From Anniella stebbinsi (lineage: Eukaryota; Chordata; Lepidosauria; Squamata; Anniellidae), in assembly GCA_029215795.1 (NCBI GenBank), contig JARDYH010000001.1:230729654-230793653 (forward strand): a stretch of 64,000 bases of DNA, read 5' to 3'. The notes beneath the pieces are model-generated. The model searched no databases and had not been told where the DNA came from. It saw only the letters and a list, made by a program, of their open reading frames with translations. The position numbers and the translations under genes were made by a program. This document shows positions 46,651-57,294 of the stretch, in pieces. Every line of letters begins with the position of its first letter. The stretch's first letter is position 1.

Positions 46651-46661
46651 GCACACCCCTA

Positions 46662-46715
46662 GATTTAAACTTGGGTCTCCCCAGTTCTAATCCAATTTTC
46701 TAACCATTACACATC
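46662..46715 (-). mobile_element. Sauria-type SINE head, minus strand, resumed after the foldback
   Basis: gatttaaacttgggtctccc ... ctaatccaattttctaaccattacac is the tRNA-derived head in reverse (B-box region near 46662-46680). It completes the SINE begun at 43025; the first 8 bases are the right target duplication. Confidence 0.85.
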
Positions 46716-46849
46716 TTTAGCTTTCTAATATATTTTTAATGCACAGAAGTCTATGGTTTTCATCTACCTGGTGTCTACCAACAAAATACAATTGTTGGTG
46801 CATTGTTTCTTTTTATTGCACTCTTACCATGCAGATCATGACATTCTGA
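46716..46849. other. No feature recognised
   Basis: AT-rich, unassigned. Confidence 0.35.
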
Positions 46850-47130
46850 ATCAAAAAGAATTTATTTCAGTGAATTGCCACAGCCCTCCGTCTGGGACTG
46901 ATTATGAGATCAACTATTTCTCCCATTAGTCTGCCATTAAAGTGATTGCATCAGGAGAAGCACTGAACACACCACGTAAAGTCAATGAAATGTGTCATTA
47001 CTGAATAACATGGCAGATCTTTGAGTCGGTACTCCCGAGAGTAGCTGAACAAACTCAGGATGGAAGGAAGAATTGAGAGTCTTAATATAAGCCCAATTAA
47101 ATACACAGCAGTGATATACACAACCTTAGT
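46850..47130. other. Candidate conserved non-coding element
   Basis: Repeat-free, with words such as ctgccattaaagtgattgca, gtcattactgaataacatgg and agcaattgattaagg, resembling homeodomain-rich regulatory DNA. There is no open frame and no simple repeat. Based on sequence character only. Confidence 0.28.
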
Positions 47131-48834
47131 CTTAGCAATTGATTAAGGGCACTCACCTTCTGAGCAAGCCAGCCATCTCCACTCTTGAGGGGGAAATGGC
47201 TTGGGGTGTGGGTGTGTGCATGCACTGTCAAAGTCCTTGCTAGATAAGATGCCCACCTCAGATCCCCAAATGACTCAAAACGACCCTATTGCAACTTTAT
47301 AACCATACAAGAGGGGCAGGGTTCCCTTTGACATCTCCTAACATTAGATATAAAGGACCACTAACAGCACCACCATTTCTTCATGTACTTCCTGTCCTAA
47401 AAAGTCATCCTGTATGTTGTCACTAAACCACTGAGGTTTCTCTGGAACTCTGGCACATTCACACCAATGACTGCTCATGTTAAAGTGTTTGATGGCAGCA
47501 ACTCTGAAGGTCAAACTAGATGTGACCTTAGTTGTATGGATGCAATTAACATGCTTGGCTTTTGTTATGTCAATAGCAGCTCCGGTGAGGATGAAGTCAC
47601 CTTGGGACCTTTCAATTGGGAAGGGGGAGTTTAACTATTTCCCTTCTTGCCATGACCTCTGGAGCTGCTATTTTGCATTCCAGGTGCCAGTCAGGGACCC
47701 TGCCTCCAGGCAGGCCAGCACAGTGTTAGCAGGATAGGAACATGGCAGCCAACCATGGATCAGATAGAATCCACTTCTTAAATTGTGGCCTGGAAGAAGG
47801 CCAATGTGAACTTTGATATTTATTACTATGGCATCTCAAAATGGCTCAAATCTAGCCCTGTTACATTCATAATAATTCTAAATATTTTACTCATAGTTGC
47901 TTTTTGCTGGGTTTGCTCTTCAGGCTTTAAAAAGTCATTTTCCCATTACACACCACTGAAGTTAGGAGTTACCACATTCTGCTTATTAACTGACAAGTTT
48001 ACATGTCCTTAAATTTTGCACCCCATGAAATGTGCAACACATCCCAGGAGAAACCATAAGCCATATTACCTAGTGAATATGTATATTGCTGTCAATGAAA
48101 GCTTGTTACTGTGATTTCTGAAATGGTTTACAGGGGAAATATAGCTCGATGTTGTAAAATTGACTGCCTGTAGAGAAATGCTGCACCCGTTAATTTTGTC
48201 TTGCAAGCATATTTAAGATTTTATCAGAAACAGCCAGTAATCTTTCACTCTTGTTAATAAAGTCTGTGTCTTGTTCAAGGATCTTGTTGGAACCTTGACC
48301 CTTTTGTAATGAATTAATATTGATTAGTCATTGTTGTTGTTGTTCCTTGTTGTCCTTGTTGTTTCATTTGGACTTCATAGCTGCAATCTCAAGAGACGGC
48401 CAACGGAACATTCTCAACACCATGAGGTTCCATGCCAAAATATATGTGATCCATTCACTTCTATGGGATTGATATCAGTCTCCTTAGACCAACAGGCCAG
48501 TTAATTTGAAGGAATTTATGATGAGTAAAAACCAGACTTAGAATCTGGATCTAACCCATAATATTAGCACCTTAGAGTATATTCATTGAAATAAATTGGA
48601 AAATTTCAATGGATCTATTTGTACCTGTAGCTATTTGTATCCATGGGAGAAAAAGAAAATGGTGAGGTGCTTTGAAGGATGAAACAGGTGAAGGGGAAAT
48701 GCTTAAGTAGGCCAGCCTCACATCATTTCTCCTAATATGGTTGCTTTTGGTAAAACATTGACAGGGGAAAGTAAATTGCAATTGATGTTCCTTAGAGTGC
48801 TATTGCTGCACACTCTAAAGTTTACTCGAGTATT
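47131..48834. other. No gene recognised
   Basis: Frames at 47477-47737 and 47785-48012 have no recognised motif. A TTG-rich tract is at 48330-48363. Confidence 0.35.
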
Positions 48835-49260
48835 GTTTTAGCTCAACACATAGACTTTGTTCAGGCGCTAACTAGGGTTTAGTATTACTTGAACATGCCT
48901 TGGGCTCATATTCTCTCTTGAATGAGCGTACGGAGATCAGAAGTGTTTGCTTTTGTTTTTAGTTCACCACAGTTTAGTGTTATGTTCAAATCCAGACCAA
49001 CTGTGGTTAGTCGTCTTAATGCTGGTTTACTGAAAGAAGCCAACTTCAAATCGTAGTTTACAAAGCTGTCTTGTTTCAACCAACTGTTGTTAAGGTTAGC
49101 TGTAGTTTAAGGTTTGACATAACACTAAACTGTGATTAATTGAAAATGGAAGTGAAATCTTCCTTGCACCTGTGTCTGAGGAGGAGATGAAAAGGAGGAT
49201 AGCACAAGCCTAAGGCTTATTCATGTAATGCAAAACCATAATTTAGTTTGATGCTCAAAT
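48835..49260. mobile_element. Degenerate MITE-like palindromic region
   Basis: Alternating inverse words ('cacagtttagtgttatgttc' near 48968 against 'gacataacactaaactgtga' near 49117) enclose 'caaccaactgttgttaagg'. Outer ends are not definable. It resembles the 39803-40152 element in style. Confidence 0.5.
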
Positions 49261-49334
49261 AACTCCATTGAATCTTTAGAATTAATTCGTATAGAGCTAC
49301 CATTCTATCACCACCATACGAGGCAGGACTTGAG

Positions 49335-49412
49335 GGGGTGCCCTCTGGATGTGTTGAACTGCAATTCCCATCAGCCTCAGCCAGCATGGCCAATGGTCAG
49401 TTGCATGTCCCT
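49335..49412. repeat. Palindromic repeat (copy 8, left half)
   Basis: 'gtgccctctggatgtgttga', 'actgcaattcccatcagcct' and 'cagcatggccaatggtca'. The right arm is missing. Confidence 0.7.
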
Positions 49413-50559
49413 GTTTTCACAACAGGTAGAAATTCAGTAGGTTACATTTTCCCAACCACTGTTTCTGGGAAAACATGCATGACAGCTGTTAGAGGCACAA
49501 GAGCCCAGTAGAGTGGAGGTGGGGCAGCCTAAAATGGGGTGCTCTCTAAATGCACCAGTACTGAACTGTTTGTAGGTCTGAAGCACATGATATTGTGCAA
49601 AGACTGCATCACTGCTGGAAGAAGTAAAGGACCTGTGAATTCCAGTGTACATGTCAGGTAGTTCTCTGTTATACAAAAATCTCAGTTAAATTGGTTTTCT
49701 CCCCCTCCTATGTTGACTGGAGTAAGAACAAGAAAGGATCTTGCTGTGTTTCTCTTTATTTTGCAAACATAGTTAAATGTATTATATCTTTACTACTTCA
49801 GCAGTATTGAATATATTTTATTTTTTATTATTTTTGTTTCTCTTTACCAGCTTTGACTCAGGTCAAATAAACATTTCTTTAAAAATTGCTTTCAAATCTT
49901 ATGAAGTATTCTCTCATATTTATGGGTGTGATTCTTGCCAGCAGGTAGAAATGCATTTTTATTATATTTTTCTACTTGTTTTTTTTTTAGTAGCATTTTG
50001 CAGCTGCTGTTTCACCTCTCTTTCTCCACCCCCACTCATTTCCATCTGCCGAAATAATGACAGCCTAGGGTGCAATGCAATGCAAATAAAATTTCATACA
50101 CATATTGTAGAAATCAATTTGTCACTCTTAGGAACACAGATTTTCTCTGGAGAACCAGCGTACTGCCATTAAGAGGTTAATACTTACTAGAAAAAAGAAA
50201 AAAAGAAAAAAGAAGTAGTAATAATTGGTTTAAGCCTTAAATAAGCAAGCATAGCTAAACAGCTGTCAACAGGCTTAGTACTGAGAGACACCATTTTGCT
50301 TTACTTAATTGTGATTGTTCTCACAGAAAGTGAGTTTGCAGCTCAAGAAAGCGGCTTCCTTGTTCCCCATTTCAGAAAACAAAAGCATTTGGTTTCTCAT
50401 TGGCATTAAATGAACTATAGGAGGGAAAAGTCTGGGGGGAGAACCCCCCCCCCCACTACAAATAATATCCCTGGAACTGAGATTTCTGGACCTGAGAATC
50501 TAATTGAGCACCAGATGAAATGAAAATGGTACAACATTCAAGGAAGATATTTGGAATGC
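49413..50559. other. No gene recognised
   Basis: T-rich tracts at 49815-49850 and 49978-49989, an A-rich run at 50190-50212 and a C run at 50445-50454. The 131-codon frame at 49777-50172 follows T-rich composition (LFLFLFTSF) and is not a credible gene. Confidence 0.35.
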
Positions 50560-51130
50560 ATGAAGGGTGTTGAAAATAAAAAAGGCTGAATTTTATATAA
50601 TGAGCAAACTAGAAAACCAAAAGAGGAGATTAAAGTCCTGTTTGTCACGGACAGAGATTTCCAAAATGCTTATCAGCCATTTGCAGCTGAACGCAGCTCA
50701 GATTAAAAATGATCTGACAGAAAACGGGCTGACTCCAGAAATGGGGCTTTACATCCAAGCTAATTACAAAGTGCATATTAAACACGAGGCCTGTGAGGAG
50801 AGCAGCTGCAAAGGTCTTTATCTATATTAAGAGACTGCCCACCTGCATAATAAGAGTAATTATGAAGGAGATTTTTTAAAAAAGGAAATTATATATAAAG
50901 GGGCACATTACATATTTTGCTAATTTTATGGATGCGGATTTAATGGCTTGTATTAAGGTGCCACTTTCTTTCTTCCTTGGGACAGGTGCTTTTGCAACAC
51001 CACAAAAGCAAATGTGGTTTGCTCAGCAGAACCAACAATTTATTCATTTCCTTTTTAAAAGGAAGCTGACTTTTCTGGGCATGGAAATTCTAATTGAATC
51101 CAGGTGCAGCAATGCTAACAAATCTACATG
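50560..51130. other. Strong candidate for a conserved element (regulatory or cryptic exon)
   Basis: Repeat-free block with retained CpGs and information-rich texture: gtttgtcacggacagagatt (50639), cagctgaacgcagctcagat (50683), gaaaacgggctgactccaga (50719), aattacaaagtgcatattaa (50761). An 87-codon plus frame (50567-50830) covers its first half without interruption and is not low-complexity, but I recognise no protein family and see no clear splice sites. Downstream (50900-51130) the same texture continues without the frame. An ancient enhancer or exapted repeat seems likelier than an exon. Confidence 0.4.
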
Positions 51131-51167
51131 ACCTCGGCCTCCATCACAAAACCATGATTATCCCACC

Positions 51168-51860
51168 ATGCTTCAGTTAAAAAAAAATGAAATTAAGAAA
51201 ACTGATTTAGGGGTCTTCCAGATGGGGTTTTTAAGGTGCTATCGGCTTGAGGATGAGCTAGACCTCCCAGTCACAGACAATGCCAAGGAGCCACCCATAA
51301 CAGGAGATCTGGGGAAGCCTGGGCCCTCAGCGAAGAAGGAAGGGAGAATGGACAACCACGTAGCCCCTGAGAGTGTCACCACCTCAAATAGGGCTCCTCT
51401 GAGAAGGAATGCTTGATTACAAAAGAAGATACCTTGGGAGCAAGGCCCTCCTCCTGAGTTGGACTTTTGCTAGTGGACCTGTAATGGACTGCAGCTGAGC
51501 CCTGGGCGGGGCTCAAAACCTCTTGCTCTATAAGGCCTTTAGTTTTAGCCTACTAGTGCTGGAATAGCATTGTTTATTGGCTTGTGTACCCTGCTTTCTG
51601 GGTTTTGCTTTGTGATTGACATTCTGTGCTCCAGTTTGAGTCTGTTTTGTGATAGCTTACTGCTTAACTATGCTTTAACCTTTGTTTGTATTTGGACCAC
51701 TCCTGGCTTTGCTTTATTTTGTGTATGACCATTTACCTGCGTTGTTCCCTTGCCTTTTGGATTATCCCATAATTGCTATAATGCTGAGTCAGATTGAGCC
51801 ACTGCAAGGCAACTAGTAGAATTTTTGTACTGCCCATAACACTGTTGGTCTCAAACTGAG
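51168..51860 (+). mobile_element. LTR-retrotransposon-like remnant, plus strand
   Basis: An acidic-to-basic peptide tail (plus frame 51168-51416, ending SNRAPLRRNA) is followed 113 bp later by a TATA-like ctctataaggcc (51526) in a GC-richer segment, then a T-rich pyrimidine tract. The order (end of coding region, then promoter-like LTR start) parallels the minus-strand block at 52200-52895. No second LTR or polymerase domain is visible. Confidence 0.4.
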
Positions 51861-52199
51861 GAAAATCCATTAATTATTCTCTGGTGCACCATGATCCACC
51901 AAGAAAAAAAAATGCCTAGTGTGGTTGTCTCTTTTGGGGCGCTTGCAGTGTTTTGTGGAGGTGTAGTTGTGTGAGAGGCAAAGTAATGTTGCTGGGGGCG
52001 TGTTTGATGGCTTCAGGATGACCAGAGAGCCACACTTCTCCCTCACCCAGGAAGCTCACACCTCTTTCTTTCATCCCCGCTCATAACAAACAATTAGCAA
52101 CAAAATATGGGGTGGTGTGTATGAGGGAACCAGAAATGTTGGTACATAGGCTTTCTTTCTTTTTTCTCCAGAAATGTACAATCATATAATGCTAGAAAT

Positions 52200-52895
52200 C
52201 TGAAGATTCATGACTGTGTGTCGTATTTACTACTCTTGGTCTAGGAAGCCTGCCAACTCCCTCATCTACGAATGTCTGGGAAAAATGCCAGGCCTTAATT
52301 GTTTAAAGGGTTTTTATTTGCATTCCGAATGTCCATTTACCAATAGCCAGGGTCACGCCAGTAGTTCCGTCAGTCCAGTTGTCGAAGCCAAAGGTCAAAC
52401 CAGGTTTTCCAGAAGTCCAGGGTCCAAAGCAAAACAGTCAAGCCGGGTGTTCAGTCCACAGGTTCTGATCCGAAATCACGCAGGATGTCAAGAGCCGAAT
52501 ACGTCGGTTGTTCTCAACGAATCTTAGCTTCTGCCTTCTTCCCCTTATATACTTTGCTTGAGCCTGTCCACAGCTGTGTGCAATTTCTTCGTTATGTTAC
52601 TTAAGGCTTGCGTCAGCTGTGCTCTGTTTTTGCAATCTCATGCTACGTCTTGTGGGCCTAGCTTGCTCTGCCCGTTTGAGCTGCCGCCTTTGCTGGGGAG
52701 TTACTGGACAAACCCCTTCAGGCCCCGAATCTTCCTCATTAGAGACAGGGGGTGGGAGAGGGTGGCTTTCCTGGGGCTCTTCTGAGGAATCTCCCTGCTG
52801 TTCCTCCTCCTCCGGTAAGTCCTGCGGAATGGGCAAAGCTGCAGTTTCTGTCCCTTCTTCCTCCTCAGAGGAAGATTCTTCAGACTGCCTCATGA
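52200..52895 (-). mobile_element. LTR-retrotransposon-like remnant, minus strand
   Basis: Reading the minus strand: an open frame (52597-52893) ends, then a TATA-like agtatataagg (about 52544-52553) and an AATAAA signal (52313-52318) about 230 bp further on. Coding end, promoter, then polyadenylation signal is the layout of the 3' end of an LTR element. The terminal TG...CA and target duplication were not found, so limits are approximate. Confidence 0.5.
52597..52893 (-). pseudogene. Acidic ORF tail of an LTR-like element
   Basis: The 98-codon frame begins within the element and ends just before the TATA-like box. It is glutamate/serine-rich in the first half (SEESSSEEEEG, PEEEEQQGDSSEE) and ends with a basic arginine cluster (QQRRQLKR ... 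RPTRRSMRLQ). The basic 'RRSxRL' ending and its position right before the LTR-like promoter resemble the C-terminal end of a retrotransposon polyprotein, but no enzymatic domain is present. The upstream part of the reading frame is missing, so this is a fragment. Confidence 0.4.
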
Positions 52896-54211
52896 CACTG
52901 TGCTTTTATTCCTGTGTAAGGGCATGCAGACCCAGCTCAGGAGCATGGTATTTTGTGAGGAGAGGGTTAAACTGCCCCATGCCAGTTTTTCCTTGGAATT
53001 TTTTCCCCCTTTTTTTAACACCCCCCCAAGAGGGTTTAAAAAGGAAATTGTTACAATGGATAATTTTGTTCTTCTTTTTTTCATCCAGCCCTTGTGTTGT
53101 GTTGTGTTGTGTATGTGTGTGTGCATAAAGTCAGGGAACGGTTTAATCCTCCACTCCCAGACCACCATGGTCATGATTCTAATCAGGGCAAGGTGCACTT
53201 ATGCTGAAGTAAAAGTACAGCATAAGAAGAATCATGCTGGATCAGGATCGTTTCCCACAGGGTGCAGGGCAGGCATCAGTGGGTGGTGCTGGGACCCCAG
53301 CACTGCTGAAGGAAGTTCTATGCTGGTGTTGTCGGTACTGGATGCAGCTCCTCAGTTTGGGAGACCCAAACTGAAGCAGCTGCACAGTTGTAGGACCTCT
53401 GGGATGCACCCTCTCGATCCTTCACCCCACCAGTTTCACTAGTAGGGGAAAAAAGAGAGAGAAAAGGACAGAGTCAGAATGTCAGGATCGCATCACAAAG
53501 CACTCATTAGGCCGACTCTATTTTCTGCTGCTCCGCCATGAAATAAAACACTCATTATTCCATTTCATTTTTTTCTTTCCAGCTTTTAGACACCAGTTGG
53601 TTAACAAGTTTATTTCCAGCAGTGGTAGCAACAGGCTTTAGGCTGTCCAAAAGAAAGGGCTTCGAAATCGCTAGTCAGAAAATCCAAGTGAGGCAATTTT
53701 TTCTGTTCAGCGATACAACTAAATATGGACTTGCATGCAGAATGTTTTCTCCTCAATGGATAAGCGAGCTGGAGCTGAAATCTCAGTGAACTTCGTCCAC
53801 TGGACAGATTCCTCCGACATCCCTAACTCAATGCGGCAGCTATTGCACGATGTGGGTTTGGTTTTTCTTTTTCTTTGCCCTTTCACCAACATGGTTCCCT
53901 TTCATCAATTGGGAAAGTAATTTCGGGGCAGCTTCAGGAGCATGTTGGAGGAAAGAGAAGAATGAAGATCATACAGAGCCTTAGCCTCCGCATCACACCC
54001 CGATCATGCCACTGACAAACCCTCCTCCCATTATTCCAGGCCCTTCTGTTGCTGTACTTGTAGACCTTTCTGTCACTGCAACAAGGAACCCTCTAGTCCT
54101 GGTCTTGCCCACTATGTTCTTTTGTTTGGACCCAGAAAAGCTGATAAGTATTCTCTGAAAAGTTTAAATGCATTAGTGTGTGCTTAACAGAAAGAACCAA
54201 AAAGTTAAGAT
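52896..54211. other. No gene supported
   Basis: Contains (TGTTG)n-like 53096-53116 and a short perfect hairpin at 53354-53376 (cagtttggg / cccaaactg). The 61-codon frame at 53735-53920 is followed by gtgggt, donor-like, but there is no matching acceptor evidence and no recognised family. Confidence 0.35.
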
Positions 54212-54427
54212 CCAGTGTGGTGTAGTGACTAAAGTGTTGGACTGGGAGTTGGAAGATCCGGGTTCTAGTCCCCACTCAGCCATAGAAAATTGGGTGACTT
54301 TGGGCCAGTCACAGACTCTCTGCCCAACCTACCTCACAGGGTTGTTGTGAGGATAAAATGGAGAGGAGGAGGATTATGTATGCCGCCTTGGGTTCCTTGG
54401 AGGAAAAAAGGTGGGATATAAATGCAA
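54212..54427 (+). mobile_element. Sauria/ACA-type SINE, near-intact, plus strand
   Basis: tRNA-derived head: 'gtgtggtgtagtgactaaag' (A-box region) and 'gggttctagtcccc' (B box). Body: 'cacagactctctgcccaacc', 'tacctcacagggttgttgtg', 'aggataaaatggagaggagg', 'ttatgtatgccgccttgg'. 3' end: 'aaaggtgggatataaatgc' leading into a short caat repeat. All parts are in order and little diverged. This copy is the best single indicator of a squamate source. Confidence 0.95.
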
Positions 54428-56249
54428 TCAATCAGTAGTGAAGGGACAGCGATATCTCTGTCACTTATCTCTGTCACTTGACTTCACCCTGATAGCACTT
54501 CTATCTGCTAACTTTCTTTTGGAAAGACGCATTTGTGCATATAATACATGCCATAAAGGTGGGAATAATTTGCGTGGAATCATTGATTGCTTTGTTTGCT
54601 TTATTTTTCTGCAAAGTATTGTGGGAGGAGGAAGGTTATGTTAAATTCTGGCCTGAGGTTATCGGAGTAACAGAGGCCAGGTTGGTTTGTGTGCGAAGTT
54701 CTTCCATCAATGTCTTTTTGCCTTGTGCATATAAAACTTTGAAGATTATACTGTAGCTAGCCATTTCAGTGTTCCTATGAAAAGGCTGCTGCTGATAACA
54801 CTTGCTGCCTGACTTATTCTAGAATAGTTGATGTATGCTGTTATTGATGAGTTTGTTCACACCCTCTTGTATTTTGAGCTTCCCCATGCCTTATTTTGAG
54901 GGTGCCCATTTTTAGAACCAAATACAAGAAGCTTGACTATTGAATGGTGGAGATAAGTAATTTACCTGTACCAGTCAAATGCATGTTTGCACCAGTTCTG
55001 AATTGGCTTCACTTTTAATTACTCCCTACACTTAAAGTGCTCTGCATATGTCAAAACTGCCTTGGGTCTTTAGATACTAGCCATCATATCTGAACAGCCA
55101 TTCCCCAGCTTCTGTCAGATTGTTGTCAATGGGACCATTCACTAGGTAGATCTAGTGTTTCTGCTGGGAATTGAAATGTTCATCTTCTAATGGAGTCCTG
55201 TCTAAACCACCAGGAAGTTGTAATGGGTAGATAAGTGTGTTAAGAGGCCATTCCGTTCCAGTCATAAATATGGCAGTTGTCTTGCAGTACTGAAGAGCCA
55301 CTTGGGAACATCTCCATTTTTTTTCTTTTGAAATTGTTTGAAAAGCTTCTACTTGCCTTTCCTAAAGCCTTCTTTTTTCTCTGTTCCCCCTTTTTTCTTT
55401 GGTTTTCTTTTGTTAAAACTCATAATAAAAATTGATTTTAAAAAGTCTTCTTTTTAAGCATATTTTAAAAACAATTTTAAAGACATTTTAAGATTTTTTA
55501 AAAGATGATGATGATGATGATGATGATTCTGTAAGGCCCTAGTATGATCAGAATACCAGAAGCACATTATACAAGCACCATCTCTCTTTTCTCTAAGTAC
55601 AAATTAGGGTGTTGCTTATATGATCTATTTAGCCCTGAAGAGCTTAACACACCTAGCGACCACCTTCTGCCATGACCAGCACTGAGATCTTTCTGATGAT
55701 GTCAAAAGAGCTTTCTTATGATGTTAGCTATGCATCAGTTTTGGACAGGAAGGGCATGAAGCAGCATTCTTAATGGGAAACTCCAGTTCTCCTTCACCAA
55801 AGCCCAAGACTGAGCTATTCCTGTACAACAGAGATTTAGCGCAAAGTTACAGAGCTCCAATCACATCTGATACAGAGATCAGAATGAAAGCTAATCAGCT
55901 GCTACAACAGGGGCCACATGCATGCCCCTGGCCTTAAGTGTGGCCCCCAGAGCCCCTGCTGCCCCCAAACGTGTGACTATAGTGGTGGCAAAACAATGGA
56001 CGGCTTGTTGCTGAACTTTGGCAGCTGTCGACCAGGGGTCCACAAGCAGGACACAGGTGCAACAGCACCTTCCAAACCATGTTCCCCAGCAGCTGGTGTA
56101 TATAGGCTTATTGCCTTGGATAGTGGAGTTGCTCAGCCCTGCACTACTCTATTCCTGCATAAGTATGATTCAGTATTGAAATGTGTGTTTTGTAATATTA
56201 TGGAAATTGCAGAGATATAAAATCCTTCTGTAACCTGGGTCTAAATCAA
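54428..56249. other. No gene recognised; (GAT)n
   Basis: (GAT)n at 55505-55527. Other sequence is AT-rich and unassigned; frames at 54411-54756 and 55918-56220 show no recognised motif. Confidence 0.35.
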
Positions 56250-56345
56250 TTATGGCTGCAATCCTATACCCACTTACTTGGGCGTAAGCCCCATTGAAGT
56301 CCATAGAACTGACTTCTGAATAACATGCATAGGATAACACTGTAA
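56250..56345. repeat. Short dispersed palindromic motif ('cccacttacttgggcgtaag')
   Basis: tgcaatcctatacccactta, ccccattgaagtccatagaa, cttctgaataacatgcatag and gat: the ends are inverse (atcctatacc / gcataggat). Related pieces are at 10660, 13575, 26690 and 30553. A short old MITE or SINE family, about 95 bp. Confidence 0.7.
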
Positions 56346-56482
56346 ATATTCTTCCCATTTGGGAGTAGGGTTGGGAGAACCAGCCATTTTCAAGCTCACT
56401 GAAATTTCCCCAAGATCACCTTTTTTAAATTTTTTAAATATTTTATTTTGTTTCTGGTTACATAGGTCAAGTGTTACATTTT

Positions 56483-56487
<5 letters not shown>

Positions 56488-56523
<36 letters not shown>

Positions 56524-56567
56524 TTTCATATATAGAGAGAGAGAGAGACACACACACACACACACCG
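56488..56567. repeat. (AC)n and (GA)n microsatellites in the old L1 3' region
   Basis: (AC)n at 56488-56520, (GA)n at 56535-56548, (AC)n at 56549-56566. Confidence 0.95.
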
Positions 56568-57165
56568 TGACAGTCTGGAACAGAGTTACAAATTTCATTG
56601 TACAATTATCTGTTTGGAATGGAAAATAATTTTCAAGCATTGCCAACCTCCTATGTGCTCCAAATATATGTGGTAGAAAGGGCAATCTCCCCCCTTCATG
56701 TTTGTTCGTAAAATTAATAAACTTGCACCATTTCTTCTTGAATTTCTCCTCAGTTGCCCTCACATTTTCCTCACTTTCTCTGTCAGTTTTTCCAGACGAG
56801 CAATTTGCCAAACCCTTTGGTACCGATTTTCGATGTGGAGCCCCTTGCCATCTTTCCAGTGCTTGGCAATCAACCATCTTGCCACCAGTGATAGATGGCT
56901 GATTAAACCCTTATCTGAAAGTTTAATATCCAATCCTTTGTATAAGTTTAATAATGCTAGGTGGGGGGATGGATGTACCCACCTTGTTACAGAAAATATC
57001 CGCCTTTGGGCATGTCCACCACATGTGTAAATACATTCCAACCCCTGAACAACCTCTCCAACAGTCTGGGGATGTCCCTGGGCTTATCAGTGATATTTTT
57101 CTTGGTGTTAGATACCACCTATGAATCAATTTTAACATTAGTTCCCTGTTATTGGATGAAACTGT

Positions 57166-57180
57166 ATCAAATGGACTTCT
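57166..57180. repeat. Left copy of the nested L1 target-site duplication
   Basis: atcaaatggacttct, identical to 60220-60234; directly followed by the poly-T end (A-tail on the minus strand) of the younger L1. Confidence 0.95.
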
Positions 57181-57294
57181 TTTTTTTAATTTTTTTTAAT
57201 TTTTCAACATAATTAAACATAAAACAACATAAAATACAATACATACCGCATACCCCCCGTGCTCCCCTCCCCCCAGGAGACCTTCAATTATACA

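Larger units (their letters stand above)
43341..46661. mobile_element. 3.3-kb foldback element of hAT type
   Basis: The element runs from tagggatgtgca to tgcacaccccta, inverted ends of hAT-like form, between two exact copies of gatttaaa. The left arm (43341-44718) and right arm (44821-46661) are near-identical inverted copies around a ~102-bp spacer. Both ends carry (CGGAT)n-rich blocks. The arms are arrays of ~150-bp monomers in a 454-bp three-monomer period. Open frames up to 127 codons occur symmetrically in both arms, but they are by-products of the repeat. No transposase is encoded, so it is non-autonomous. Assignment to hAT rests on the 8-bp duplication and ends. Confidence 0.92.
56420..57180 (-). 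mobile_element. Older L1, 3' part (downstream of the nested L1)
   Basis: The minus strand encodes the C-terminal ORF2 hallmark: LKLIHRWYLTPRK, then a Cys-rich CWRGCSGVGMYLHMWWTCP segment (about 57000-57138), then 'VARWLIAKHWKDGK' (about 56870). The reading is broken by stops and frame changes. Beyond the coding end there is a (CA)n-rich stretch (56484-56570) and an A/T-rich tail near 56420. The piece continues the older L1 part at 60235 once the nested L1 is taken out. Confidence 0.85.

Noticed and set aside
43194..46703. Symmetrical open frames of 88-127 codons on opposite strands, with repeated peptide words such as CNFKNDKVIG
   Set aside because: They lie wholly in the inverted tandem array; each peptide repeat simply reflects the ~150-bp monomer lacking stops in one frame. 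No start context, codon signal or known domain.
52619..53442. Plus-strand frames of 169 and 180 codons
   Set aside because: They are antisense to the acidic LTR-like frame or follow T-rich and simple-repeat composition; no domain.
53735..53920. 61-codon frame followed by a donor-like gtgggt
   Set aside because: The donor-like site lies inside the frame, and there is no acceptor or recognised family; chance occurrence is likely in this much sequence.
56482..56877. 131-codon minus frame with repeated CV dipeptides
   Set aside because: Its C-terminal part is the (AC)n microsatellite in translation; the rest is decayed old L1 sequence.
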